59,391 bases of DNA from Alistipes sp. (GCA_017629985.1 JAGBWD010000032.1:1-59391), one strand, 5' to 3'; counted from the stretch's first letter, positions 1-8,421 are shown. Numbers and translations: made by a program. Notes: a model not told the origin generated them from the letters alone.

Positions 1-27
1 ACCTTCTGGTGATACTTGCTTTTTGTG

Positions 28-99
<72 letters not shown>

Positions 100-333
100 A
101 ATTAATAAACCCTACTCTCTTGAAGAGCGCACAAAAGTACATAAGTTTTTTGAATATGCAAAACTTTTTACCTAAAAATTAGTTCAACACCCTTAAATAT
201 ATATCACTACACCACTTCATAACATAAAAAGTTAGCTAAACAACAGCACACCCATACCATATTATATAAGTGTAAAATACATAAGTATCCAAAAAAAAGG
301 CAGCCAATGCTACTATTATTTGAAAAAGTTTAC

Positions 334-341
334 TATATTTG
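334..341 (+). promoter_or_regulatory. -7 box of the exported-protein cluster
   Basis: TATATTTG matches the Bacteroidetes -7 consensus TAnnTTTG. No good -33 box lies at the usual distance. The implied leader is about 120 bases and contains a complementary pair, AAAGTTC (377-383) and GAACTTT (414-420), so the 5' UTR may fold. Apart from the tRNA and this promoter, nothing else is visible between 100 and 468. Confidence 0.5.
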
Positions 342-468
342 TATTGCGAACTGACACTACGCAACAACCCTTTGAGAAAGTTCCGGTCTCCCCATTGCAA
401 AATTGGAATTCTCGAACTTTAATCATAGAAAACTTAAATTACACAATTAATATTAACACTTACTTATT

Positions 469-1827
469 ATGAAAATGAAACATTTTCTTGCAGCAGTAGC
501 ATGCTTTGGTTTGGCATGGGCTGTTAATGCACAGGAGGCAGAGGCTCCACAGTATCAGAGAAGTTCACTACACATGGTGCTACTTACAACTGACGAGCCA
601 GGTCTTGAGGGCGCCGAGGATTTCACAGCACAGCTCGACCAGTCATGGCAGAACTATCCATTCCCAGAGAAGTACAACAAGCACCTTATCGGCTTCACAC
701 AGGCTTATGGTGGCGCACCAAAGGGTGGCTTGCTAGAGCTTATCAACCAGTACAAGGATGGCTTTGGCGATATAGGTCTTGATGAGGCAAAGGATATTAT
801 GCAGACTCTCAGGGGTGGCAAGGAGTACAACGAGAACCTTGTAGCTGCTATCAACGAGATAAACGCAAAGGAGAAGATTGGTAACGACCTCGTGAAGAAG
901 TGGTTTAACATCCAGGAGGATGGCTCATGGGATTTTGAGCTTATCGCAGAGCGTGCAGCATACGATGCTTCACAGACTGACGTTGCCGAGGCTAAAGCTA
1001 CATCAAAGGGTATTCAGACAATTATCGACAAGGGTGAGAACCTCATCTCTAACACCTTCGTTACATACTCAAAGCTTGCGTTCTACCCTAGCGAGCCTGT
1101 TGCTGCATTCACAAAGAATCTTGCATACCTCATCGCTGGTTTCACACCTGCTCCTGCAAATACTATCATGACTGCGGCTGCAGATGCTGCTTATGTTGCT
1201 ACAAGCAAGGGTTACATGGCACGTACAACAACTGCTCTCTACCAGCTAGATTGGTCAGAGGAGGTTGTAGCAGAGTTCTACGCTATGTTCAACAGCGAGG
1301 GTAAGATTGACATGGAGAAGTTCAATGCCTACACATTCCCAATGAAACTCGTAGGTATCGACAACGCTAACACCAATACTATTGACGCTGGTAGCGGCTT
1401 TGCTTCAGCTCTAGGTATCGACAGCGCTGTGAAGCCAGACGACAAGCTTATCCAGCAGACTGTAATCCGTAACATCGACAAGATCTTCGCAAAGCTCCAG
1501 AGAAATTACGAGGTATTTGCTCCAGTATCACAGATCATCTCTGTAGATCCATTGATCGCAGATATGGGTATGAAAGAGGGCCTTGAGGGTGGTGAGGCAT
1601 TCAACCTTCTTCAGCCAGTTCTTGACCCTGTAACAAAGGAGGTTAAGTGGGAGTCTATCGGCGTAGTAAAGGTTGATAAGAAGAATATTTGGGATAACAG
1701 ATACTCATTGGTAGAGGAGGGCGCACAGCCAGCAGAGACAGAGGGTCCAAAGGGTACTGTACTCTCAAAGAACAAGAAGGCCGCTCTCGGTATGGTTGTT
1801 AAGCAGGTTGTTAAAGCAAAGAAGTAG
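469..1827 (+). CDS. exported protein of unknown function, first gene of a four-gene cluster
   Basis: This 452-aa protein has a clear Sec signal peptide (MKMKHFLAAVACFGL..., probable cleavage after VNA at about residue 21), so it should be periplasmic or surface exposed. I recognise no domain. The mature part is acidic and soluble-looking, without further membrane segments, and the C-terminus is basic (ends KAKK). It is followed after only 6 bases by a lipoprotein gene and then by a DUF6175 gene, which suggests one transcript and a shared envelope role. Codon use is strongly biased (repeated AAG, GAG, GCA), as in highly expressed genes. The start is supported by the signal peptide and an upstream TATATTTG box. 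Function is unknown. Confidence 0.8.
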   Translation: MKMKHFLAAVACFGLAWAVNAQEAEAPQYQRSSLHMVLLTTDEPGLEGAEDFTAQLDQSWQNYPFPEKYNKHLIGFTQAYGGAPKGGLLELINQYKDGFGDIGLDEAKDIMQTLRGGKEYNENLVAAINEINAKEKIGNDLVKKWFNIQEDGSWDFELIAERAAYDASQTDVAEAKATSKGIQTIIDKGENLISNTFVTYSKLAFYPSEPVAAFTKNLAYLIAGFTPAPANTIMTAAADAAYVATSKGYMARTTTALYQLDWSEEVVAEFYAMFNSEGKIDMEKFNAYTFPMKLVGIDNANTNTIDAGSGFASALGIDSAVKPDDKLIQQTVIRNIDKIFAKLQRNYEVFAPVSQIISVDPLIADMGMKEGLEGGEAFNLLQPVLDPVTKEVKWESIGVVKVDKKNIWDNRYSLVEEGAQPAETEGPKGTVLSKNKKAALGMVVKQVVKAKK

Positions 1828-1833
1828 TAGATT

Positions 1834-2367
1834 ATGAAGCGCATATTAAGTATTTTTGTAATAGTTGCATCGCTCGTGATGTTGGCCTCATGTTCTGCAA
1901 CAAAGAAGCAGGCTGTAGCTGACCAGGCGACCCTAACATGGGCATACGAGATTGAGCCAACCATAGGCCAGGCTACACAGGGTTCTATACTTGTTAAGGT
2001 GTGGTCATACTCAAAGGATAAGAATGTGGCAACTACACAGGCTGCAAAGAATGCTGTTCATGGCGTGTTGTTCAAGGGTGTTGCGGCACTAAACAACGAC
2101 TCGGCACGTGTTCCTGCGCAGAAGCCTATTGTCACAGATCCAAATGCTGAAAGCACTCATGTTGCCTACTTCCAGGACTTCTTCCAGAATGGCGGAAAGT
2201 ATATGAAGTATGTAAACTTCGTAAACAACGGCATTCCAGCTCCTGGCGATATCATCCAGGTTGGCAAGCAGTATAAGGTCGGCGTGAGAGTATCTGTATC
2301 CAAGGATGCCTTGAGAAAGGAGATGGAGGCTGCAGGTATCGTAAAGGCTCTTGGCGCAGGTTTCTAG
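1834..2367 (+). CDS. putative lipoprotein of unknown function
   Basis: The 177-aa product begins with a lipoprotein signal ending in the lipobox LASC, with the lipid-bearing cysteine at about residue 20. The mature protein starts SATKKQ and has no family I recognise. It sits 6 bases after the previous gene and 35 before the DUF6175 gene, all on the same strand, so co-transcription is likely. The lipid anchor and the exported neighbours suggest that the cluster encodes an envelope complex, but that is inference. Confidence 0.75.
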   Translation: MKRILSIFVIVASLVMLASCSATKKQAVADQATLTWAYEIEPTIGQATQGSILVKVWSYSKDKNVATTQAAKNAVHGVLFKGVAALNNDSARVPAQKPIVTDPNAESTHVAYFQDFFQNGGKYMKYVNFVNNGIPAPGDIIQVGKQYKVGVRVSVSKDALRKEMEAAGIVKALGAGF

Positions 2368-2402
2368 TCAATATTTATATATATTAACACAAGGTTAATT
2401 GT

Positions 2403-3353
2403 ATGAAAAGATTAGTATTACTTATGGCATCACTCTTTGTTTGTGCAACACTGTTTGCACAAGCAAAGAAGCCTACGATTATGGTTGTGCCTAGCGACAA
2501 CTGGTGTGTGCAGAATGGCTATGTCCAGAAGTTTGACAACATGGGTACTGAGATGATACTACCAGATTATCGCGCAGCACTTCAGCAAAGTTCTGACCTA
2601 CTCTTGGCGATAAGCAAGATTAACGAGATGATGGCCGAGCGTGAATTCCCCCTCAAGAACCTAGAGTCTAGCCTCAAGACGCTGATGAACCAGGAGGCAG
2701 AGGATTCCATGCTCACAAACAAGGAGGGTGGCGGCGTTGCAGAGTCGCCTATCGACAAGCTTAAGAAGGTTGCCAAGGCAGATATCTGGATGCAGCTCAC
2801 CTACACCGTTAATCAGGTAGGCCCAAAGCGCTCATTGACATTTAACCTTCAGGGCCTTGACGCCTACACCGACAAGCAGATAGCGGGTGCTAGTGGCACT
2901 GGTAAGCCAAGCTTTACTTCCGAGTTAGCAGTCCTCATCGAGGAGGCTGTTTTGATGCATATCGACAACTTCAACGCACAGCTTCAGTCACACTTTGATG
3001 ACATCTTTGCTAATGGTCGCGAGATTGTTGTTCGCATCAAGACATGGGATGACGCAGGCTTCGACCTCGAGGAGGAGTTTGATGGCGATGAGCTAGGTAT
3101 GATCATCGAGGATTGGATGTCTGACAACACCAAGCATGGTCGCTTCAACACTACCGATGCTACCGAGAACATGATGTTGTTCGAGCAGGTAAGAATCCCT
3201 GTCGAGATGGAGGAGGATGGCAAGGTTCGCCAGGTGGATGCTCGTAGATGGGTGAATGGTTTGAGAAAGTACCTTAAGTCGGAGTATGATATTGAGTCAA
3301 AGCTCATGATGCAGGGTCTTGGTCAGGCTCAACTAGTTATCGGTGCAAAGTAG
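2403..3353 (+). CDS. DUF6175-like exported protein
   Basis: This 316-aa protein has a signal peptide (cleavage near LFAQA, residue 20). The mature N-terminus, KKPTIMVVPSDNWC, followed by a region on dose or copy-like repeats of no known activity, resembles the Bacteroidales family annotated as DUF6175. That assignment is from memory of the family pattern, not a search. The opening beta-strand (TIMVVPSD) and the later NLQGLDAYTDKQIAGASG segment recall the fold of LpoB/CsgG-like periplasmic proteins, where a strand with VVP or a similar motif starts an alpha/beta domain. It is third in a four-gene run of exported proteins. Biochemical function is unknown. Confidence 0.7.
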   Translation: MKRLVLLMASLFVCATLFAQAKKPTIMVVPSDNWCVQNGYVQKFDNMGTEMILPDYRAALQQSSDLLLAISKINEMMAEREFPLKNLESSLKTLMNQEAEDSMLTNKEGGGVAESPIDKLKKVAKADIWMQLTYTVNQVGPKRSLTFNLQGLDAYTDKQIAGASGTGKPSFTSELAVLIEEAVLMHIDNFNAQLQSHFDDIFANGREIVVRIKTWDDAGFDLEEEFDGDELGMIIEDWMSDNTKHGRFNTTDATENMMLFEQVRIPVEMEEDGKVRQVDARRWVNGLRKYLKSEYDIESKLMMQGLGQAQLVIGAK

Positions 3354-3410
3354 CATCTCTTAATGTCTATAACTCATCAGCTCCCCTATGCGTGGAGTGA
3401 ACATAACAGA

Positions 3411-3450
3411 GAGCCTGCGCAACAACTACCGTGAGCAGGCTCTTCGTTTT
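3411..3450 (+). terminator. probable intrinsic terminator
   Basis: GAGCCTGC (3411-3418) pairs with GCAGGCTC (3435-3442), followed by TTCGTTTT. It separates the first three exported genes from the fourth, so the fourth may have its own promoter or depend on read-through. Confidence 0.6.
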
Positions 3451-3489
3451 AGGCGTTAAAGGCAGCATAAATCTTAAACTAAATAAATT

Positions 3490-4590
3490 ATGACAAAGCA
3501 TAATTATTTCATCGCAGGGCTTCTATCACTCCTTCTACTGTTTGGTAGCACAACCGCAAATGCACAAAACGACTTGGGTAAGAGTGACGACCTAGGACGC
3601 ATCGTGCTTACTCCATACGTGGTCTCTAACGCAAACATACCCTCGTTTGCTACCAACGCCCTGAAGAACAAACTTGCAAAGATTGCCGCAGAGCAAGGTC
3701 TTGGTGGCAACTCCGCAGACCCTAGATTTGTGATTACCGCAAACCTAATAGAGGTAACCAAGGATATCACCCCTACAGCACCCCCTATGGTTGCCCTCAC
3801 CCTAGCTCCTACAATCTACATTGGTGATGCCGTGACAGGCGAGCTTTTTGCTAGCTGCGACCTCCCCGAGGTGAAGGGTGTAGGTGCTAATGACACAAAG
3901 GCATACCTCGCTGCCGTTAAGTTGATAAAGACCAATGACGCGAGAGTTGTTGCCTGCATCAACAATGGCAAGGCCAAGATTGTGGAGTACTACAACTCGC
4001 AGATTGACTTCCTACTTGCCGAGGCGGAGTCGTTGGCCAACTCACAGCGTTATGATGAGGCGATGACAAAGCTTGCTGCAGTGCCAGAGGTGTGCAAGGA
4101 TGCATACATGAAGGCCATGGAGAAGCTTGGCGTCATATATCAGCAGAAGATTGATAAGGAGGGTGCGGCGCTCTACAACGAGGCATACGCACAGTGGAAC
4201 ACCGCAAAGACCGAGGAGTCGGCAGCAAGAGTTGTGGAGCTTCTAGCCGAGATAAACCCACTCTCTGCGGCGGCAGCACAGGGCCGTACGTTGGTAAAGA
4301 GCGTAGAGTCGCACTACGCCGCTATAGAGGCACGCAGACGAGAGCTCGAGGAGCGCAACTGGGCATTCAAGATGAAGCAGTATGAGGATAGCCAGGCAAA
4401 CCTCGCTGCTGAACGTGAGTATAGAATGCAGCAGAGCAAATATGACTACGAGGTAAACATGGAGTGCGTGAAGCACCCTAACGCTGCGGCAACATATGCT
4501 TATGAGCATGTTAGGGAGTCGAATAGATCAAGAAGCTTCTCTGACATGATTTCCGCCTATGCAGAGAGGGTAAAGTCGTGGTTTATGTAG
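3490..4590 (+). CDS. exported protein, LpoB/CsgG-like N-terminal region with helical C-terminal half
   Basis: The product is 366 aa with a signal peptide (cleavage near ANAQ, residue 26). Residues 35-160 look like an alpha/beta domain: GRIVLTPYVV, a helix, then RFVITANLIEVTKD, similar in layout to CsgG/LpoB/TolB N-terminal domains. Residues 165-330 are almost all helical, rich in Ala and Glu, with a TPR-like stretch (AEAESLANSQRYDEAM) and a basic-acidic helix (ARRRELEERNWAFKMKQYED). It continues the cluster of exported proteins but is separated from it by a terminator-like hairpin. I assign no function; a periplasmic assembly or activator role is one possibility. Confidence 0.75.
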   Translation: MTKHNYFIAGLLSLLLLFGSTTANAQNDLGKSDDLGRIVLTPYVVSNANIPSFATNALKNKLAKIAAEQGLGGNSADPRFVITANLIEVTKDITPTAPPMVALTLAPTIYIGDAVTGELFASCDLPEVKGVGANDTKAYLAAVKLIKTNDARVVACINNGKAKIVEYYNSQIDFLLAEAESLANSQRYDEAMTKLAAVPEVCKDAYMKAMEKLGVIYQQKIDKEGAALYNEAYAQWNTAKTEESAARVVELLAEINPLSAAAAQGRTLVKSVESHYAAIEARRRELEERNWAFKMKQYEDSQANLAAEREYRMQQSKYDYEVNMECVKHPNAAATYAYEHVRESNRSRSFSDMISAYAERVKSWFM

Positions 4591-4608
4591 TAGCTACACA
4601 TATCTCAT

Positions 4609-4649
4609 AAAAAATAATGATGCAAGAAACTCTTGCATCATTATTTTTT
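4609..4649. terminator. bidirectional intrinsic terminator
   Basis: AAAAAATAATGATGCAAG and its complement CTTGCATCATTATTTTTT form a near-perfect 18-bp stem with A and T tracts at either end. It serves the converging exported-protein gene and glycerate kinase; its right arm covers the stop codon and last codons of the kinase. Confidence 0.9.
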
Positions 4650-5774
4650 GATATAGGCGCTAGCTACACCCCTACCCACAGTACGTAGGTTGTCGTAGGC
4701 CACGGAGGGCTTCATAGCCTCGCTCAAAGGCATCGAGGCAGGCTTCGCAGCAAGGATATCGCTAAAGCCACTCTGCGCCAAGCTCTCCGACATAGCCACC
4801 ATGCCTCCCACAGCGACACACGGCACACCATGACGTTGCGCACGGCGTAGCACACCCACAGGAGCCTTACCCATGAGCGTCTGCTCATCGATACGTCCCT
4901 CGCCAGTAACCACAAGCGAGGCACCCTCAAGCGCCGCATCGAGGTCCACGATGTCGAGAAGAAGCTCTATGCCTGATGTCAGCCTTCGCCCTAGGAATGC
5001 CACAAAGGCGTAGCCTACACCTCCTGCGGCACCCACACCAGAGGTAGCAGAGGCCTCATAGCCACAGTGGCTATCGCCCAGCGAGGCATAGTGGCGCAAG
5101 GCGCAGTCTAGGCGCTGCACCATCTCGGCATCGGCACCCTTCTGTGGCGCGTAGACGTATGCCGCACCACGAGGGCCATAGAGCGGATTATCGACATCTA
5201 CAGCTACCTCTATCACGGCATCACGCACCGCAGGAGAGACATCACTATCAGAGATAGATACCGCACGCTCGAGGATATCTATTGCCGAGGTTAGCTCACA
5301 CCCCCTATCATCAAAGAAGCGAAAGCCCAAGGCACGTAACATTCCCGAGCCACCATCGGTTGTGGCGCTACCTCCAAGGCCTATGATGATGCGTCTAGAG
5401 CCACGGCCTAGGGCATCGAGGATAAGCTCTCCTGTACCATAGGTGGTAGCTAGGAGGGGGTTGCGCCTCGCCGCAGGGATGAGCGTTAGTCCAGATGCCG
5501 CAGCGAGGGAGATTACCGCAGTGCCATCATCCAAGATGGTATAGGTAGCTACGACATCGCCACCCAGAGGGCCGCTAACACGACACTCCACGCTCTCGCC
5601 ATGGCGCGATGACGCCACAGCATCGGAGAAGCCCTCGCCACCATCCGATATAGGTATTATACGCACATCAGCATCGGGGCATACCTCGCGATACCCCACT
5701 GCAAAGGCCTCACAAGCATCGGCAGATGTGAGCGAACCTTTGAACGAGTCAAATGCTACAACAACATGTTTCAT
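4641..5774 (-). CDS. glxK: glycerate kinase
   Basis: This 377-aa protein is a GlxK/GarK-family glycerate kinase (glycerate + ATP to phosphoglycerate), cytoplasmic. The N-terminus MKHVVVAFDSFKGSLTSADA, the ISDGGEGF motif, GLGGSATTDGGSGML and the late VVTGEGRIDEQTLMGK segment are all diagnostic. I start it at MKHVV rather than at an in-frame ATG 63 bases upstream, because family proteins begin there and because a TATCTTTG promoter box lies just 5 bases before this ATG. That leaves an almost leaderless message. It lies 38 bases downstream of the terminase gene on the same strand but is probably transcribed independently. Confidence 0.93.
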   Translation of the reverse strand: MKHVVVAFDSFKGSLTSADACEAFAVGYREVCPDADVRIIPISDGGEGFSDAVASSRHGESVECRVSGPLGGDVVATYTILDDGTAVISLAAASGLTLIPAARRNPLLATTYGTGELILDALGRGSRRIIIGLGGSATTDGGSGMLRALGFRFFDDRGCELTSAIDILERAVSISDSDVSPAVRDAVIEVAVDVDNPLYGPRGAAYVYAPQKGADAEMVQRLDCALRHYASLGDSHCGYEASATSGVGAAGGVGYAFVAFLGRRLTSGIELLLDIVDLDAALEGASLVVTGEGRIDEQTLMGKAPVGVLRRAQRHGVPCVAVGGMVAMSESLAQSGFSDILAAKPASMPLSEAMKPSVAYDNLRTVGRGVASAYIKK

Positions 5775-5778
5775 ACTA

Positions 5779-5786
5779 CAAAGATA
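5779..5786 (-). promoter_or_regulatory. -7 box of glycerate kinase
   Basis: TATCTTTG on the minus strand, ending 5 bases before the ATG. Transcription would start within a few bases of the start codon, which supports the short start and a separate promoter from the terminase module. Confidence 0.6.
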
Positions 5787-5812
5787 GGAAAATTTCGCTT
5801 CCCACGCCACAC

Positions 5813-7246
5813 CTATATAAACTTTACTCTCTGCCACCCACGACCTTGGCGCTGTGTCACCTCACGCTCCACGACTCCTGTGAGGGCATCGGCGGCGTCA
5901 TCATGGCGGTTAGCACGAAAGAGCCTGCGATAGGTAACAAGATGCTGGTAAAACTCTGGCCACTTGAGGTGCCACCCCTCGGGCATACGTACACTATGTA
6001 GCACCGTGGCGGAGTTCGACAATATTCGCGCCTCCTTATTTCCGCTTTGATGAAACCACTCCACACGTGTATTTGGAGCTAGGCGCTGCAAGGCACGGGC
6101 AAAGCCCCTACCGCCATTGTTACTCTCCACGTAGGCCTGGCGCGTAGCCGTAAGCTCAAACATAGAGGCTACAAGGCGCTCGGTAAGCTCCATAGGTTCG
6201 CGCGAGTATACCACATCGGTAATATATATAATGCCGTCCATATCAACAACATAGGCTATCGAGCAGAGATAATCATCGCCCATATCCGCGGTGTCGGTAT
6301 AACTCGCCCTAGTTACAATGTCGCGGGGCAGCAGCGTATACTCCCTGAAGCCATCGCCATAGAGCAGTCCCTCGCGTGTTGTGGGATGCCCCTGATACAT
6401 AGCCTCGAAGCGCACAGCATCAAGACGGCGCTTCGCCTCGAGAAGCTCCACACTCTGCTGCTCGGGCCAGAGAGCCTCACCCAGCGCACGAGGGTCCAGC
6501 TCCGTAGGTGGCGAGGCCTTCAGCGCCTCGAAGTTCACCACAAGCCACTCATCGGGCTTCACATCCTCAATATCGCGTAGCGAGGTCATGACACGATAAG
6601 GCTCCGTGGCACATAGCGTACCTATAAGATCCTCCTCGTGCCATCGTGTGAAGACCACAATCTCGCGCGAGGTGTTGTGCATACGTGTACGCACCACCGA
6701 GGTATACCACTCCCAGCAGTTGGCACGCACGACAGGCGACTGCGCCTCCATAGCATCCTTGTATAGGTCATCGAGGATGAAGCAATCTACACGATTACCC
6801 GTCAGCGACCCCTCGCGGCCGACACTTATAAGCTCACCCTTATACCCCACAATCTCCACCTCATCCGAGGTGCGAATATATCCTGGGGGCTTCGTGCCAC
6901 ACTTGATTGTAGTGTCGGGGAACATCGCAGCATACTCCCGAGACTCCAAGATACGCTGCACACGGCGATTGAACTTCGAGGCCAGAGTACCCGAATAGGA
7001 GGCTATGGCGATACGTGCATCGGGGTCGAGACCCAACATATAGGCAGGTAGCAACGTTGTGGCACCCACACTCTTACCATGCTGCGGAGGTACGGAGATT
7101 ATCAGCTTGCGGATGCGCCCACAGGCGTAGGCCTCAAGGATTGAGTAGTAGGTGCGATGAAAGGGGGTGATATCCAAGAAGGGATATACCGCGAGGGCAA
7201 ACTCCTCGAACGATGGTATGCCGATGCTATTACCACAACTCTCCAT
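5813..7246 (-). CDS. phage-type terminase large subunit (orphan)
   Basis: The 477-aa protein has a complete terminase large-subunit architecture. The ATPase domain carries a Walker A-like VPPQHGKS (residues 52-59), a Walker B CFILDD (155-160) and the coupling segment FTRWHEEDL (199-207). The C-terminal RNase H-like nuclease domain keeps acidic residues in YTDTAD (D318), YVESNNGGRG (E374) and HDDAADAL (D449/D450). In phages this enzyme pumps DNA into procapsids and cuts it. No portal, capsid, tail, small terminase or integrase gene is adjacent. Its start overlaps the end of an unknown 101-aa gene by 17 bases, so the two are likely coupled. Length and motifs argue against decay; the gene may be domesticated or belong to a reduced element. 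Confidence 0.9.
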   Translation of the reverse strand: MESCGNSIGIPSFEEFALAVYPFLDITPFHRTYYSILEAYACGRIRKLIISVPPQHGKSVGATTLLPAYMLGLDPDARIAIASYSGTLASKFNRRVQRILESREYAAMFPDTTIKCGTKPPGYIRTSDEVEIVGYKGELISVGREGSLTGNRVDCFILDDLYKDAMEAQSPVVRANCWEWYTSVVRTRMHNTSREIVVFTRWHEEDLIGTLCATEPYRVMTSLRDIEDVKPDEWLVVNFEALKASPPTELDPRALGEALWPEQQSVELLEAKRRLDAVRFEAMYQGHPTTREGLLYGDGFREYTLLPRDIVTRASYTDTADMGDDYLCSIAYVVDMDGIIYITDVVYSREPMELTERLVASMFELTATRQAYVESNNGGRGFARALQRLAPNTRVEWFHQSGNKEARILSNSATVLHSVRMPEGWHLKWPEFYQHLVTYRRLFRANRHDDAADALTGVVEREVTQRQGRGWQRVKFI

Positions 7247-7535
7247 CGCTCTGCATCGTTAAGTTCAACATCTCACCAAACGAGAAGTCATTTAACAGAC
7301 TCTCACCTCCAATCGTAGTCTCCATCTCCCACCACACCGGCACAACACGCAAAAGGGGTATGGATGGGGCATCCGAGCCATGGCTCTTGCGGCTGACAAT
7401 AAGCGTGGTTCGCAGCCTGCAACAGACCTCTCCATCGTAGTAGACCACTACCCCACTGAAGAAGCTTCTACCACCAATCTCCTCGAAAAGATGTTCAGCA
7501 AGCTCACGATAAACTTCACTTGAAAATTCGTACAT
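7230..7535 (-). CDS. small protein of unknown function, upstream of terminase
   Basis: The product is 101 aa with no signal peptide or membrane segment. The sequence is acidic at both ends (MYEFSSEVYRELAEHLFEE... and ...MQSDGELW) with a beta-rich middle (FFSGVVVYYDGEVCCRLRTT). I recognise no family. It overlaps the terminase start by 17 bases and is the first gene after a strong minus-strand promoter (TTG-N20-TATCTTTG, 7647-7617). Possible roles include a DNA-recognition partner of the terminase (small-subunit analogue) or an anti-repressor, but nothing in the sequence proves either. It is real as judged by tight packing and promoter placement. Confidence 0.7.
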   Translation of the reverse strand: MYEFSSEVYRELAEHLFEEIGGRSFFSGVVVYYDGEVCCRLRTTLIVSRKSHGSDAPSIPLLRVVPVWWEMETTIGGESLLNDFSFGEMLNLTMQSDGELW

Positions 7536-7580
7536 AACTGATTAATTAGGGTTTATTAATTAAATTTTTTGTTTCAAAAG

Positions 7581-7660
7581 TTGCACAATTAAAATAAATT
7601 GCTTAACTTTGTACCGCAAAGATATATTCAATTATTTATCTTGTCAATAGTTTTGTACAA
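7581..7660. promoter_or_regulatory. overlapping face-to-face promoters and candidate operators
   Basis: Plus promoter: TTG (7581-7583), 20-base spacer, TAACTTTG (7604-7611), reading into the repressor. Minus promoter: TTG (7647-7645), 20-base spacer, TATCTTTG (7624-7617), reading into the 101-aa gene and terminase. The two -7 boxes are an inverted repeat CTTTG-TACCG-CAAAG, only 5 bases apart, so each transcript crosses the other promoter. TTGTACAA (7653-7660, a perfect palindrome) and TTGCACAA (7581-7588) resemble the middle site and are candidate repressor operators. Confidence 0.65.
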
Positions 7661-7684
7661 TTTTTTAATATAAATTTTTCTTAT

Positions 7685-8365
7685 ATGGAAACGATAGGAC
7701 AGCGATTAAGGCTTATGCGTAAGGAGCTAAATATGACTCAAGAGCAACTAGCACAGCATCTTGGCATCGGAAAAGCTGCGCTCTCGATGATAGAAACAGG
7801 CAAGGCTGGACTATCGACACGTAACAAAAATATATTTATTCAAGATTTTAACGTGAATCCAGAGTGGTTGGAGAGTGGCAAGGGTAAGATGTTTAATGCC
7901 GAGCCAGACTTCACGCCCTACACCCACCGCACCGACAAGTCGCTACCGCTACAGAGCGTGCCACTATACTCGATTGAGGGTACGGCAGGACTAACACCCC
8001 TATTTGCCGAGGATCGCGCCCCAGAGCCTGTAAACTACATTCACATTCCAAATCTTCCGAAGTGCGATGGTGCGATATATGTTGTTGGAGACTCCATGTA
8101 CCCACTTTTGAAGAGTGGCGACATAATTCTATATAAGCAGTTGAGCGATGTGAGAGATGTATTTTGGGGCGACATGTATCTCCTCTCGATAGATATGGAT
8201 GGTGAGGAGTATATCACCGTGAAGTATGTTCAGAAGTCGGATATCGAGGGTCATATACGCCTAGTGAGTCAGAATCAGCACCACGCCGACAAGGATATAG
8301 AGATTAGCCGCATACGTGCCATAGCGCTCATCAAGGCTTCGGTACGCATGCACACCATAGGCTAG
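7685..8365 (+). CDS. XRE-family repressor with S24 (LexA/CI-like) peptidase domain
   Basis: This 226-aa protein combines a helix-turn-helix domain (residues 5-60; MTQEQLAQHLGIGKAALSMI) with a C-terminal S24 self-cleavage domain. The catalytic serine is in VVGDSMYPL (S137) and the lysine in YITVKYVQK (K180). A probable cleavage site, Ala101-Gly102, lies in EGTAGL. Such proteins repress phage or mobile-element genes and inactivate themselves when RecA is activated by DNA damage. It is divergent from the 101-aa protein and terminase, across a promoter region with three TTGnACAA-like sites, so it is probably their regulator and its own. All key residues are present. Confidence 0.92.
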   Translation: METIGQRLRLMRKELNMTQEQLAQHLGIGKAALSMIETGKAGLSTRNKNIFIQDFNVNPEWLESGKGKMFNAEPDFTPYTHRTDKSLPLQSVPLYSIEGTAGLTPLFAEDRAPEPVNYIHIPNLPKCDGAIYVVGDSMYPLLKSGDIILYKQLSDVRDVFWGDMYLLSIDMDGEEYITVKYVQKSDIEGHIRLVSQNQHHADKDIEISRIRAIALIKASVRMHTIG

Positions 8366-8421
8366 CGAGTTGAGAGCTAAACATTTGGACAACCCACGCC
8401 CTAAAACCCAAGCTATTAGAT

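Noticed and set aside
5813-8365. A full prophage
   Set aside because: No integrase, portal, capsid, tail, lysis genes or attachment-site repeats were found around the terminase; the flanks are ordinary metabolic genes.
8366-8421. A purine riboswitch before the NCS2 permease
   Set aside because: The gap is only 56 bases, too short for a purine aptamer, and the conserved loop sequences are absent.
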